Shown here in pieces: positions 35,525-44,595 of a DNA stretch of 60,217 nucleotides. The stretch is taken from contig CALQLO010000013.1 in NCBI GenBank assembly GCA_943331445.1, positions 1-60,217 on the forward strand. The letters run 5' to 3'. This DNA is from Akkermansia muciniphila (GTDB lineage: Bacteria; Verrucomicrobiota; Verrucomicrobiia; Opitutales; UBA953). The notes below the pieces were generated by a model. That model searched no databases and was not told the origin of the DNA. It saw only the letters and a list, made by a program, of their open reading frames with translations. The number at the start of each line of letters is the position of its first letter. Positions within the stretch are counted from its first letter, which is position 1. The translations under genes were made by a program, and so were the position numbers.

Positions 35525-36109
35525 TTACTTAGTGGCCGGGACCGCAGCTGCAGGCTTCGTGTCCGCGGTACCCGCTGGGTTAGTCAGCGAAATAATCTTG
35601 AGCGGGGTGAAGTTCGGGGCGGGCTCGGCGGAAACTGCAGCGGCCTTCGTTGCCGGGGCTGCACCCGTCTTGGCACCCGTTTTAGCACCGGTCTTGACTG
35701 GAGCCTTGGGCGCTCCGCCATAAGGAATGGTGAGCACTTGGCCGGGCTTAATCTCGGCATTCAACGGTAGGCGATTAGCAGTGGCGAGGGCCTGACGAGT
35801 AACCTTCTCGCGAGCCGCGATACCAGCGAGCGAGTCACCTTTGACGGCGGTGTACTTACCGCCAGGTCCGGCGAGGGTCACTGGCACGAGCTTCGTCGGC
35901 TCAGGCGTCGGAATGCGGGCCACGCCGTTGACTGGAGCCAACGTGGTACTGGCTGGGTCAGTCGCCGAGCGGGCGCCAGCAGAGAAGACGGCGGGATTAA
36001 TGGGGTCCTCGAAGCCGCTGGTGCTGCGGCAGCCGTTGACGCCGACAAGGACGGCGATGACGCAGAGGTGCACGAGCACGACGGCGGTGACTGTAATGAT
36101 AGGTCGCAT
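35525..36109 (-). CDS. LysM-domain lipoprotein-like protein within the dcw cluster
   Basis: 194 residues. An N-terminal hydrophobic helix (VTAVVLVHLCVIAVLVGVNGC) ends in VGVNGC, which could be a lipobox variant or a signal anchor. One LysM domain at about 92-135 (GKYTAVKGDSLAGIAAREKV, then LPLNAEIKPGQVLTIPYG) should bind peptidoglycan glycans. The tail is Ala/Pro/Lys rich with repeated KTGA units. It sits between murD and ftsW, where most bacteria have no extra gene. A division-site murein-binding role is inferred from position and domain only. Its leader is pyrimidine-poor, with no Shine-Dalgarno motif. Confidence 0.85.
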   Translation of the reverse strand: MRPIITVTAVVLVHLCVIAVLVGVNGCRSTSGFEDPINPAVFSAGARSATDPASTTLAPVNGVARIPTPEPTKLVPVTLAGPGGKYTAVKGDSLAGIAAREKVTRQALATANRLPLNAEIKPGQVLTIPYGGAPKAPVKTGAKTGAKTGAAPATKAAAVSAEPAPNFTPLKIISLTNPAGTADTKPAAAVPATK

Positions 36110-36156
36110 GTTAGTAGGTATGGATGGTTTGGTCTGGGTGGGTGGGTTGGTGAAAA

Positions 36157-37431
36157 TCAGGGGCGGCTCGCCAGCGAAGTGGCGGCTCGCTCAAAGACCA
36201 TGCCGCGCTCGGCATAGCCGCGGAATTGATCGAAGCTGGAAAATCCGGGACTGAGCAGAATGGCTAAAGGGCCATGGGCATCCTTAGCGGCCGCGACGAC
36301 GGCGTCCTGCAGCGTTGGGAAACATCGACTAGGTTTACCGAGTTCTTCAAAGTGGCGGTGTAACTCAGGCGCAGTCTCTCCAATCAGATAAGCGGTGTCG
36401 ATGAGCGGGGCGATGCGGCGGGCGAAACGCCCAAGGTCGCCACCCTTCCACTTGCCGCCCCCGATCCAACGGACCGGGATGCTGAATTGGGAAAGTGCCG
36501 CCTGCACGGCATGGAAGTTGGTCCCCTTGGAATCGTTCCAAAATTCTACCCCTTTACTTTCCGCGACCTTCCGCAAGCGGTGCGGCGGGAGGCGGAACAA
36601 TCGGGCGGCTTCCTCGAGATGGCGCATCGCGATGCCGCGCGCCTGCCAATACTTGACCAGAATCGCCCAGTTCTCGCGCTGCGGCCACGAATCAAACATC
36701 GAGCCGGCCGGGACGGTTTCCGCCACATCGGCACGCGTTGCAATCAACGCCTCCGCGGGGAGCTCGATTCCAAACTGACGAGCTGCCTCAACGACGGACT
36801 CCCCGACCACCAAGATGCCACCGGGCATCATGCGCTCAATCAGTTTAAATTTGGCCCGGAAGTAACTCTCCAGATCGCCGTGTCGGTCGAGATGATCCTC
36901 GTCGAAATTAGTCCACAACACCGCTTCTGGGGTAAAGTGGCGCAGGTCTTCAGACTGGAAAGAGCTGACCTCAACCACCGCGACGAAGGAACCATTGGAA
37001 ACCGTGCGTTCCAACGATGTCAGCGGCAGGCCGACATTGCCGCAGGCGATGGCATCGAGACCGGCGCGCTTGAAGGCGAAAGAGAGGAATTCCGTAATGG
37101 TCGTTTTGCCGTTCGTACCCGTGATGGCAATGGCGGGGCCCGTCCAAAGGAGCGCTCCGAAATCAAGTTCGGCGAGGCACTGCATCCCGGCGCGGCGGGC
37201 GGCGATGATCCATGGGTGCGACTGAGGGAAGCCCGGGCTGTACACCAATAAGTCATGCCGGGCGGCTTCCTCGGCACCGAACTGACGATTCTCGCCACGC
37301 TCGTCATAGATGACCGAGGCAAAGCCGGCACCCGCGAGCGATTCCGCGACCGAGCGGCCGCTGACCCCTTCACCAAAAATGGCGGCGGGGCGCGTGAGGC
37401 GCCGGCGGAGGGATTCGGGGAACTCGCTCAT
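36157..37431 (-). CDS. murD: UDP-N-acetylmuramoylalanine-D-glutamate ligase
   Basis: 424 residues from the ATG at 37431, which overlaps the mraY stop (ATGA); the frame open further upstream lies inside mraY and is rejected. Mur ligase fold: N-terminal FGEGVSGRSVAESL, ATP loop AITGTNGKTTITEF, EVSSFQ, TNFDEDHLDRH, the WNDSKGTN motif, and IGGGKWKGGDLG near the end. It adds D-Glu to UDP-MurNAc-L-Ala. It is followed after 47 nt by the LysM gene. Confidence 0.95.
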   Translation of the reverse strand: MSEFPESLRRRLTRPAAIFGEGVSGRSVAESLAGAGFASVIYDERGENRQFGAEEAARHDLLVYSPGFPQSHPWIIAARRAGMQCLAELDFGALLWTGPAIAITGTNGKTTITEFLSFAFKRAGLDAIACGNVGLPLTSLERTVSNGSFVAVVEVSSFQSEDLRHFTPEAVLWTNFDEDHLDRHGDLESYFRAKFKLIERMMPGGILVVGESVVEAARQFGIELPAEALIATRADVAETVPAGSMFDSWPQRENWAILVKYWQARGIAMRHLEEAARLFRLPPHRLRKVAESKGVEFWNDSKGTNFHAVQAALSQFSIPVRWIGGGKWKGGDLGRFARRIAPLIDTAYLIGETAPELHRHFEELGKPSRCFPTLQDAVVAAAKDAHGPLAILLSPGFSSFDQFRGYAERGMVFERAATSLASRP

Positions 37432-38561
37432 CGTAACTTCAAGGAGAGCAGGCCGAGCAGCCCGCAGAGGAAAGAGAGAATCCAGAAACGCGCCACGACC
37501 TTGGTCGCAGGCCAGCCTAACTTCTGGAAGTGGTGATGAATGGGCGTCATCAGGAACAGGCGCTTGCCACCCGTCCACTTGAAGTAGGTGACCTGCAGGA
37601 TGACGGAGACTGCCTCGAAGACAAAGACGCCGCCGACAATCGCCAGCAGGAACGGCTGGTGCATTAGGCACGCCACCGCCCCGAGACCGCCGCCAATACC
37701 GAGGGCGCCCACGTCGCCCATGTAGATTTCGGCGGGTGCCGCGTTATGCCACAGGAAGACGAGGCTGCCGCCAACAAGGGCTGAGCAGAAGACCGCGAGC
37801 TCGCCCGCGCCAGGTACGTAACTGATACGCAGGTAGGCGGAGAAATCGTGGTGACCCGCCAGATAGGCCACACTCCCGAGAATAGTCGTGGTGATCAGCA
37901 CGCAACCGATGGCCAGACCGTCTAGTCCATCCGTTAGATTCACCGCATTGGAACAGCCCACGCACACGACCATGAAGAACGCTCCCGCGACGCCGAGGCA
38001 GGCGAAGAACGGCCAGCCGAACGACTGCGCCGACCAGAGTGGACCGTTGAGGATCGGCAGCCAAATCTCGCAGAGGCTCTCCCTATACCTAGAGGGCAAG
38101 TCGCGAAAAGATGGATCAAGGAGCAGAATACCAAAGGCAATCAGGGCGACGCCAAACTGCCCCGCCAATTTCATCCGCGCAGAAATACCGTCAGCGCTGC
38201 CGTGTCGAACTTTCAGCCAATCATCGTAGAGACCAACGGCACCCATGCCGATGAGACACCAAAGCGCGGCGAGTACCAAGACGTTGAGGCGCGCCCAGAG
38301 GAGCACCGAAGGAATCATGGCCACGGCGATGATGAGCCCACCCATGGTGGGCACCTTGCCGCCCTCCTTCGCTAACTCGCCCATTAAACTGGCGGAGCGC
38401 TCCGGCTGGCGGAGACGCGAGAGCAAGGCGATGAGCCGTCCGGAAAAGAACATGCCTAGGGCCAATGACGTGAGCCCGGCCATGATTGCCCGCACGGAAA
38501 TATACTCAAAGAGACGGAAAGGCCCCCAAGTATGAACAAGTTCGCTGAGACGATAAAGCAT
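37428..38561 (-). CDS. mraY: Phospho-MurNAc-pentapeptide translocase
   Basis: 377 residues from the ATG at 38561, 1 nt after the murF stop; the longer frame is an artefact inside murF. About ten membrane helices. MraY landmarks: KEGGKVPTMGGLIIA (UDP-sugar and Mg site), GLYDDWLKV, NAVNLTDGLDGLAIG, the GDVGALGIGGGLG loop, and LMTPIHHHFQKLGW. It transfers phospho-MurNAc-pentapeptide to undecaprenyl phosphate to give lipid I, the substrate of MurG encoded in the same cluster. Secure. Confidence 0.96.
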   Translation of the reverse strand: MLYRLSELVHTWGPFRLFEYISVRAIMAGLTSLALGMFFSGRLIALLSRLRQPERSASLMGELAKEGGKVPTMGGLIIAVAMIPSVLLWARLNVLVLAALWCLIGMGAVGLYDDWLKVRHGSADGISARMKLAGQFGVALIAFGILLLDPSFRDLPSRYRESLCEIWLPILNGPLWSAQSFGWPFFACLGVAGAFFMVVCVGCSNAVNLTDGLDGLAIGCVLITTTILGSVAYLAGHHDFSAYLRISYVPGAGELAVFCSALVGGSLVFLWHNAAPAEIYMGDVGALGIGGGLGAVACLMHQPFLLAIVGGVFVFEAVSVILQVTYFKWTGGKRLFLMTPIHHHFQKLGWPATKVVARFWILSFLCGLLGLLSLKLR

Positions 38562-38562
38562 C

Positions 38563-39936
38563 CTAGTGGAAAGAAAGGGCCGCGCGGAGGGATTCAGGCA
38601 GGCCACGCTCGAGCGCGAAGGAGCGGCTACCCTTGAGAAAGATGAAGCCGCGATGGGCACGAATCCGAGTAGCGACGTCGTCGATCGAGCCCGCGGAGAA
38701 AAGCTCCACCCCGGGGAGCGCAACTCCCTGCAAGAACGCCGGCGCCTCTCCGCCGAAGGCAACCACTTGGTCGCCCGCCCGGAGAGGGAGCTGAGTTCCG
38801 CAGTCGCGGTGGAGTTGCGCCGAGGTGGCACCGAGCTCGGCCATACCGCCGAGCACGAAAAGACGAGGGGTCGCATCGCGGCGACTCAAGCGATCGAAAC
38901 AAGCGGCCGAATCCGCCAGCGAGGCCGGACTAGCATTGTAACAATCGACGTAAAAAGTCTGCCCGCCCAGCACATGCACGCTACCACGGCCGACCGGAGG
39001 CATCCAGCGGACCATGGCGGCGGCAAGCACGGGGGAGGGAATGCCGAGTTCGCGGGCCGCGACCAGTGCGAGGGCGGCGTTGCGGGCGAGACCATCGGAA
39101 ATCGGAGCCAAAGGAAAGGCCTCGCCATCCAACACCAACGAGCGTCGGCCATTCGCGTCCTGGAGGAAGCGGGCGTGCACGATTTTGGACGGCTGGACCG
39201 TGGGCGCCGCTTCACCCTCAAACTGAACGGCGATACAATGCGCCGCCTGAGCGGCAAACTCCGGCCAAGTGAGTAACGCAGCCGGCAAAATGGCCCGACC
39301 GCCGTCGGCCAACGAAGCAACTAATTCGGCTTTTTCGCGGGCGACCGCAGCGAGCGAACCTAATCCTTCAAGATGCACCGACGAGACGGCGGTGACGATT
39401 GCAAGGTCCGGACGAATCACGCCGGCGGAAACGGCCAGCTCCCCCGGCACGCTCATCCCCGCCTCAATCACAGCGAAACGATGACGCTCCGGCTCCACCC
39501 GTAGCAGCATGAGCGGTACACCAATAAGATTATTCAGGTTCGCCTCGGTGACAAAAGCCTCCGGGCCAAGTAAGGCCGCCAGCAGTTCTTTCGTCGAGGT
39601 CTTGCCGACGCTGCCGGTGATACCGATAACGCGGCCGCTGAAACGCTTCCGCCACTGTGCGGCCAGGCGACGTAAAGCGACCAGGGGATCATCGACCACG
39701 AGTTGCGGCAGGTCATCAGCCACCGGGTGAGCCACGAGAGCGGCGGCGGCCCCTTGTGCACGGGCGGCACCGAGGAAATCATGTCCATCCCGGCGTTCGG
39801 TGCGGACGGCGACGAAGATATCACCTTGGCGAAGCGCCCGCGTATCTGTCCCGAATCCGGTGACGGCGTGATCCGGGGCGACGGTCCAGCGCCCGGCAGA
39901 CCAGGTGGCTAAATCAGCAGAGGAGAAGAGAGGCAT
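38563..39936 (-). CDS. murF: UDP-MurNAc-tripeptide-D-alanyl-D-alanine ligase
   Basis: 457 residues from the ATG at 39936, which overlaps the murE stop by 1 nt (TGATG); a GTG one codon upstream is possible. It has the short N-terminal MurF domain (TGFGTDTRALRQGDIFVAVR), ATP loop GITGSVGKTSTKELLAALL, EAGMSVPGELA, and FYVDCYNASPASL (the NASP motif that binds nucleotide). Adds D-Ala-D-Ala made by Ddl. Same strand and tight packing with murE and mraY. Secure. Confidence 0.95.
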   Translation of the reverse strand: MPLFSSADLATWSAGRWTVAPDHAVTGFGTDTRALRQGDIFVAVRTERRDGHDFLGAARAQGAAAALVAHPVADDLPQLVVDDPLVALRRLAAQWRKRFSGRVIGITGSVGKTSTKELLAALLGPEAFVTEANLNNLIGVPLMLLRVEPERHRFAVIEAGMSVPGELAVSAGVIRPDLAIVTAVSSVHLEGLGSLAAVAREKAELVASLADGGRAILPAALLTWPEFAAQAAHCIAVQFEGEAAPTVQPSKIVHARFLQDANGRRSLVLDGEAFPLAPISDGLARNAALALVAARELGIPSPVLAAAMVRWMPPVGRGSVHVLGGQTFYVDCYNASPASLADSAACFDRLSRRDATPRLFVLGGMAELGATSAQLHRDCGTQLPLRAGDQVVAFGGEAPAFLQGVALPGVELFSAGSIDDVATRIRAHRGFIFLKGSRSFALERGLPESLRAALSFH

Positions 39937-41456
39937 CACGACTGGACGCCCCTCCGGAGCTCAAGGATTTCACGGACGACCTGACGATCATCAAAAGGCA
40001 CGACCGTATCGGCGAACTCCTGCGTGGTTTCGTGACCCTTCCCAGCGATCACCACACAATCACCCGCCCGTGCGGCCGCCAAAGCACCGCCGATGGCCTC
40101 GCGGCGATCAGCGACAAAAGATACCCCCGGAAGCGGGCCGAGACCTTCCCGCATGTCCGCGAAGATTTGCTCGATGCTTTCCTTGCGAGGATTGTCCGCG
40201 GTCGCCCAAGCGAGATGGGCAAGCTCCGCCACCGCCTTTGTCATCGCCGGACGCTTGCCGCGATCGCGATTACCACCGCAGCCGTAAACACAGAGCACCC
40301 GTCCTGGCGTGATACCTCGCAGCATCCGCAACGCATTGCGCAGCGCATCGTCGGTGTGGGCGTAGTCGACAAAGACCGGGAAGGATTGACCGGCTTCGAC
40401 TCGCTCCATCCGGCCAGAAACTCCCGGGAAGGATGCGAGCACCGCTGCGAGGGTCAGCGGATCGCGACCCAAGGCGGCGGCCATCGCCAGCGCGCAGAGG
40501 ATATTCGAGACATTATAGTCGCCCGGCAGACTCGTCGTGAATCGTGCCGTGCGACCTTCATGGCGGACGGTGAACACCGCGCCGCCGGTATCAAGGGCCA
40601 GATCTTGCCCCCGGAGATCGGCATCCGGAGCCAGACCGAAGGTGAGCACCCGCCCACGGCGCCGACAGGCTTCGGCGAGTATCCGGCCGCTAGGGTCATC
40701 GATATTGATCACGGAGACATCCGGCACGCTCCCGCTCCGACCATCGAATAGTGCCGTCTTCGCATCGAGATAGGCCGCCAAATCGCCGTGATAATCGACG
40801 TGATCACGGGTAAGATTCGTGAAGGCCGCGACCTGGAAATGGAAACCATGGACGCGATCTTGATGGAGCGCATGGGAGCTGACTTCCAGACAGGCCCCGA
40901 CGCAGCCGGCATCCGTCATCTGGCGGAAGAAGCCGGCTAGATCGGCGGATTCTGGAGTCGTCTTAAAAGACGGGATGGAACGTCGGCCGAGATGGTAACG
41001 CACCGTGCCCACGAGACCCCATTGCGTTCCATCCGCCTGTAAAAGATGCCGCAACAGCGTGGAGACCGTCGTCTTACCATTGGTACCCGTGACCCCAGCG
41101 AGATGCAGCGCCGCCTCAGGGTGGCCGAAGAAACGGCGCGCCACCTCCGCGAGCACTTGACGCGGATCAGCAACTTGCGCGGCGGCGACGGCGGGCAGTC
41201 CACCCACAGGTTCACCCGAAATCACGGCCGCGGCACCACGGGCGATGGCGTCGTCTAAGAAAGCGTGTCCGTTCGAACGTAGACCGGGCAGTGCGAAGAA
41301 TAGTGCACCTGGAATGATTCGACGACTATCCGTCACGATACAGGAAATGCGCGTGCCCCACTCGCCGGAACGATCGAGCACGCCGATGCCCTGAAGCAGT
41401 GAATTGAACGTCGGGCGTTCCATGGCGGCGGGCATCATCGTGGGTGATGGCATCAT
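39936..41456 (-). CDS. murE: UDP-MurNAc-L-Ala-D-Glu:meso-diaminopimelate ligase
   Basis: About 506 residues from the ATG at 41456, which overlaps the ftsI stop; ATGs at 41453 and 41423 (MERPTFNSLL) are alternatives. ATP loop VTGTNGKTTVSTLL, EVSSHALHQDRV, TNLTRDHVDYHG, and VDYAHTDDAL are present. TADNPRKE carries the DNPR motif, which in this family selects meso-diaminopimelate rather than lysine, so the wall is DAP-type. Ends with GKGHETTQ. Secure. Confidence 0.95.
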   Translation of the reverse strand: MMPSPTMMPAAMERPTFNSLLQGIGVLDRSGEWGTRISCIVTDSRRIIPGALFFALPGLRSNGHAFLDDAIARGAAAVISGEPVGGLPAVAAAQVADPRQVLAEVARRFFGHPEAALHLAGVTGTNGKTTVSTLLRHLLQADGTQWGLVGTVRYHLGRRSIPSFKTTPESADLAGFFRQMTDAGCVGACLEVSSHALHQDRVHGFHFQVAAFTNLTRDHVDYHGDLAAYLDAKTALFDGRSGSVPDVSVINIDDPSGRILAEACRRRGRVLTFGLAPDADLRGQDLALDTGGAVFTVRHEGRTARFTTSLPGDYNVSNILCALAMAAALGRDPLTLAAVLASFPGVSGRMERVEAGQSFPVFVDYAHTDDALRNALRMLRGITPGRVLCVYGCGGNRDRGKRPAMTKAVAELAHLAWATADNPRKESIEQIFADMREGLGPLPGVSFVADRREAIGGALAAARAGDCVVIAGKGHETTQEFADTVVPFDDRQVVREILELRRGVQS

Positions 41457-43249
41457 GGGCCGACACCGGCGACGGGGCCGCGAGAGACGGTGGTGGCGGG
41501 CGGGATATCGAGCCAGCGAATGCACTTCTCCGCCACATCCCGGAAAATTGGCGCGGAGACTTTGCCGCCGTAACCGACGCCCTCCCCTTGCGGCTCATCG
41601 ATGATCACCGTGATGGCGAGCTTCGGATCACCGACTGGGAAAAAGCCAGCGAAAGAGGCGACGTGGTGCGTAGAGGAATACTTTCCGTTGATGATTTTCT
41701 GCGTCGTGCCCGTCTTGCCGGCGACCTCGAAGCCCGGAATGTCCGCCGCCGGGGCCGTCCCGCCCTTACCGCAAACCGCCCGGAGAAGCGTCGCCATCTG
41801 CGAGGCAGTGGCCGCGCTGATGGCTCGCCCGCGGGAACGCGGCGCGTAGCTGAGAATCGGGGCCTTCGTCATCGGGTCTTCGACCCGCAGCACTAACTGC
41901 GGCTGCATCAGTAGGCCGTCAGCGGCCACGACGGACATGGCGAAATGCATCTGCATCGCAGTCACGCTCACGGAGTGCCCCATGGGCATACGCGAAATGG
42001 TCATCCCATCCCAGCTCTTAGGTGAATGCAAGATGCCCCCCACCTCCGCGCCGGTGATGAGCCCGGTGCTCGAACCGAAACCGAACGATTTGATGAGCGA
42101 GTAAAACTTATCTTCGCCCAGGCGTTCAGCGTAAAGCATGCCGACCTGGACGGTGCCTCGATTGGAGGACTCCCGGACGATATGGCGGATGTCAACGACC
42201 CCGAGCGCGTGCGAATCAGCCGGCAGCGAAACCATGCGACCTCGGTACGGTACACTCGTCGCACCGCAGTCGTAGACCGAGTTCGGAGTGATGAGGTGCT
42301 CTTCAAGTGCCCCGGAAATCGAAACAATCTTGAAGACCGAGCCCGGCTCATAGATATCCGAAACCGCCCGATTGCGCTGACTATCCATGGGAGCGGCCAA
42401 TGGATCAAAAAACCGGTTCAAGTCATACGTAGGCCAATTCGCGAGACCGAGGATGCGACCCGTCCGCGGCTCGCTGACAATAATGATACCTCCCTTGGGG
42501 TTATAACGGGCGGCGGCGGCGGTAAGCGCATCCTCACACGTCTTCTGAATCAGACTGTTGATAGTGAGAACGACCTTACTGCCATCGACTGGGGCGACCT
42601 CCCGCAACCGATTGCTGGTCAGTTCGCGGTGGCGTCCGTCGCGCTCGGATTCGATCCAGCCGTTCTGCCCATTGAGCAAAGAGTTCATGACCTTCTCAAT
42701 CCCGGCGGCGGGATCACCCTCCTTGTTGACGTAGCCAATCACGTGCGCCGCGAGCTGACCCTTCGGGTAATTCCGACGGTATTTCAGCTCCGCACGAAGA
42801 GCTTTAATCCCAAGTGCCTTGACGCGTTTGACGACGGTTTCATCGACTTCCTTGGCGAGTACCGTCCAGCGGATGTCATGTTCCTCGCCGTCGCTATCGA
42901 CGCGGGTCGTGGTGGCGAAAGCTTGGCTAACCTTGGCGACAGGCAAACCCAAGGCCGCGGCCACCTCAAGGGTCCGGGTTCGGTCCGCCTTGAGCAGGGA
43001 ATCAGGATCCACACCGATGTCCCAAACATCTTCGGAAACCGCGAGCAGGTTGTCTTGGCTGTCCCGGATTTCACCGCGGCGGCAGGGTTTAGTCTGAAGG
43101 ACGCGGCGCGCCTGCAGGGCTTCAGCCCGCAATCTGGGAGCGTCGACCCAATGCAACCACACCAGCCGTGAAAACACGGCAAGGAAGCAAAAGGACACGA
43201 CCCAGGCCAGCGAACGGTAGCGCATTCGCCTGGCTTGGGGGAGTGTCAT
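41453..43249 (-). CDS. ftsI: Division-specific penicillin-binding protein FtsI (PBP3 type)
   Basis: 598 residues. A short cytoplasmic tail and one membrane helix (LAWVVSFCFLAVFSRLVWLHW) start it, then the pedestal with CRRGEIRDSQDNLLA. The transpeptidase domain has SVFK at 304-307 (active Ser304), SSN at 361-363, and KTG at 512-514. No PASTA repeat is seen at the C-terminus. It cross-links septal peptidoglycan made by FtsW. The ATG overlaps the ftsL stop and the end overlaps murE, both by ATGA. Secure. Confidence 0.95.
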   Translation of the reverse strand: MTLPQARRMRYRSLAWVVSFCFLAVFSRLVWLHWVDAPRLRAEALQARRVLQTKPCRRGEIRDSQDNLLAVSEDVWDIGVDPDSLLKADRTRTLEVAAALGLPVAKVSQAFATTTRVDSDGEEHDIRWTVLAKEVDETVVKRVKALGIKALRAELKYRRNYPKGQLAAHVIGYVNKEGDPAAGIEKVMNSLLNGQNGWIESERDGRHRELTSNRLREVAPVDGSKVVLTINSLIQKTCEDALTAAAARYNPKGGIIIVSEPRTGRILGLANWPTYDLNRFFDPLAAPMDSQRNRAVSDIYEPGSVFKIVSISGALEEHLITPNSVYDCGATSVPYRGRMVSLPADSHALGVVDIRHIVRESSNRGTVQVGMLYAERLGEDKFYSLIKSFGFGSSTGLITGAEVGGILHSPKSWDGMTISRMPMGHSVSVTAMQMHFAMSVVAADGLLMQPQLVLRVEDPMTKAPILSYAPRSRGRAISAATASQMATLLRAVCGKGGTAPAADIPGFEVAGKTGTTQKIINGKYSSTHHVASFAGFFPVGDPKLAITVIIDEPQGEGVGYGGKVSAPIFRDVAEKCIRWLDIPPATTVSRGPVAGVGP

Positions 43250-43626
43250 CGCGAACTTCCGCCTCCCTGCCCCCCCGTCTGGAGGAAGGCGATTTCGCGG
43301 GCCGTCGTCCGAGGGCTAACGCTGATGAGAGGAAGATTAGACGGAACTGAGGGGAAATAACGAACCCAGACCACCTGTTCGGGGGCCGGAGGTTTTAGCG
43401 TGTCGCCGATGCGCAGTTGCAGCTGCAAGGTGTCGACGGCCTGGCTGTACTGACGACGGGTGGTATCGAGCTCCTTCTTAGATTCCGCCATCGAACGCTC
43501 CAGCCGCTGAATGCGACCGCCAATGACATCGGCCTCAACGCGCAGCTTCATGACTTGAATCGTCCCGAGGGCGAACGCGGCCACGGCGAACACCACGAAA
43601 GTGTAGGTATAGGAGCGCAGGTTCAT
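43246..43626 (-). CDS. ftsL: FtsL-like division protein
   Basis: 126 residues: short N-terminal tail, one membrane helix (TYTFVVFAVAAFALGTIQVM, 7-26), then a coiled coil with heptads (ADVIGGRIQRLERSMAESKK, about 32-75). The C-terminal part is Pro-rich. FtsL sequences are poorly conserved, so the call rests on topology, size and position between rsmH and ftsI. It should form the FtsQLB complex; no ftsB is seen here. It overlaps both neighbours by ATGA. Confidence 0.82.
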   Translation of the reverse strand: MNLRSYTYTFVVFAVAAFALGTIQVMKLRVEADVIGGRIQRLERSMAESKKELDTTRRQYSQAVDTLQLQLRIGDTLKPPAPEQVVWVRYFPSVPSNLPLISVSPRTTAREIAFLQTGGQGGGSSR

Positions 43627-44540
43627 GCGTCGATTCTCCGGATGGCCCGCAGCCGAGCGGATCGGCTGCGTGGGTTGCGAACTTGTTCCTCCTCGGAAGG
43701 CTGCACGGCTTTGCGGGTGAGTAGGTCGGCCCGCTTCACACGATCATCTTGATTGCGCGCATCATCACGATCAACCGGGCGACCGGAAACCTCGTTCATG
43801 TAGCGCTTCACCATGCGGTCCTCGAGGGAGTGAAAAGAAATGACGGCGAGCACGCCACCCGCGGTGAGTTTGCCGAAGGCCAGCGGGAGGGCATCGGCGA
43901 GCGCCCCCAACTCGTCGTTCACCGCGATACGGACACCTTGGAAAGTCCGCGTGGCGGGATGCGGACCGCGGGGGCCCGGTGCGGGCGGAGCGGCTTCGGC
44001 GACGAGTTCAGCGAAGGAGGTCGTGCGGGCGAGGCGACCGGTGCCACGGGCGGCGATGATGGCGTTGACGACTCGGTACCAGCGCGGCTCTTCTCCGTAA
44101 TCGCGCACGGCACGTTCGATCTCGGTGCGTTCAGCACGCTCGAGGAATTCGGCGGCGCTGCGACCGGTGCGCGTATCCATGCGCATATCGTTCGGCGCAT
44201 CGAAGCGGAAAGAGAAACCGCGTTCCGGGACATCCAACTGGTACGAGGACACCCCAATGTCCATCAGAACACCGTCGAATCGCCCCGGAACGCGGTCAAG
44301 GTGGCGGAAATTTTCAGAATGAAAACGGCAGCGGCCGGCATGCGCACCCGCGAGGGCGGCGAAACGCTCAGCGGCGGCCGGATCGCGATCCATCGCATCT
44401 AACGTGCAGCGCGGCGCACGGGCGAGCAGTGCGGCGGCATGACCGCCGCCGCCAAACGTGCAATCCAGGTAGGCACGACCATCCTGCGGAGCGAGAAGTG
44501 TCATGCACTCCTCTAGCAGAACTGGAACGTGGCTGGTCAT
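43623..44540 (-). CDS. rsmH: 16S rRNA m4C1402 methyltransferase
   Basis: 305 residues. The SAM loop is YLDCTFGGGGHAAALLA, followed by LDAMDRDPAA, FDGVLMDIGVSSYQLD, RGFSFRFDAPNDMRMD, VLAVISFHSLEDRMVKRYM, all standard for RsmH (MraW). It methylates the 4-amino group of C1402 of 16S rRNA at the ribosomal P site. It is in the usual dcw position after mraZ. The start is preceded by CACAGCCCCTTTCCTG, pyrimidine-rich without a Shine-Dalgarno sequence. Confidence 0.96.
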   Translation of the reverse strand: MTSHVPVLLEECMTLLAPQDGRAYLDCTFGGGGHAAALLARAPRCTLDAMDRDPAAAERFAALAGAHAGRCRFHSENFRHLDRVPGRFDGVLMDIGVSSYQLDVPERGFSFRFDAPNDMRMDTRTGRSAAEFLERAERTEIERAVRDYGEEPRWYRVVNAIIAARGTGRLARTTSFAELVAEAAPPAPGPRGPHPATRTFQGVRIAVNDELGALADALPLAFGKLTAGGVLAVISFHSLEDRMVKRYMNEVSGRPVDRDDARNQDDRVKRADLLTRKAVQPSEEEQVRNPRSRSARLRAIRRIDA

Positions 44541-44595
44541 CAGGAAAGGGGCTGTGAATAAGGTGTGAGTAGTGTAAGTAACTTATGGATACGAC

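Noticed and set aside
38562-38876. Extended N-terminus of mraY
   Set aside because: The added codons lie entirely inside murF and are Arg/Ser-rich with no membrane features. The MLYRL start directly after the murF stop fits MraY.
42026-43171. 381-codon open frame on the plus strand
   Set aside because: Antisense to ftsI, whose SVFK, SSN and KTG motifs are intact.
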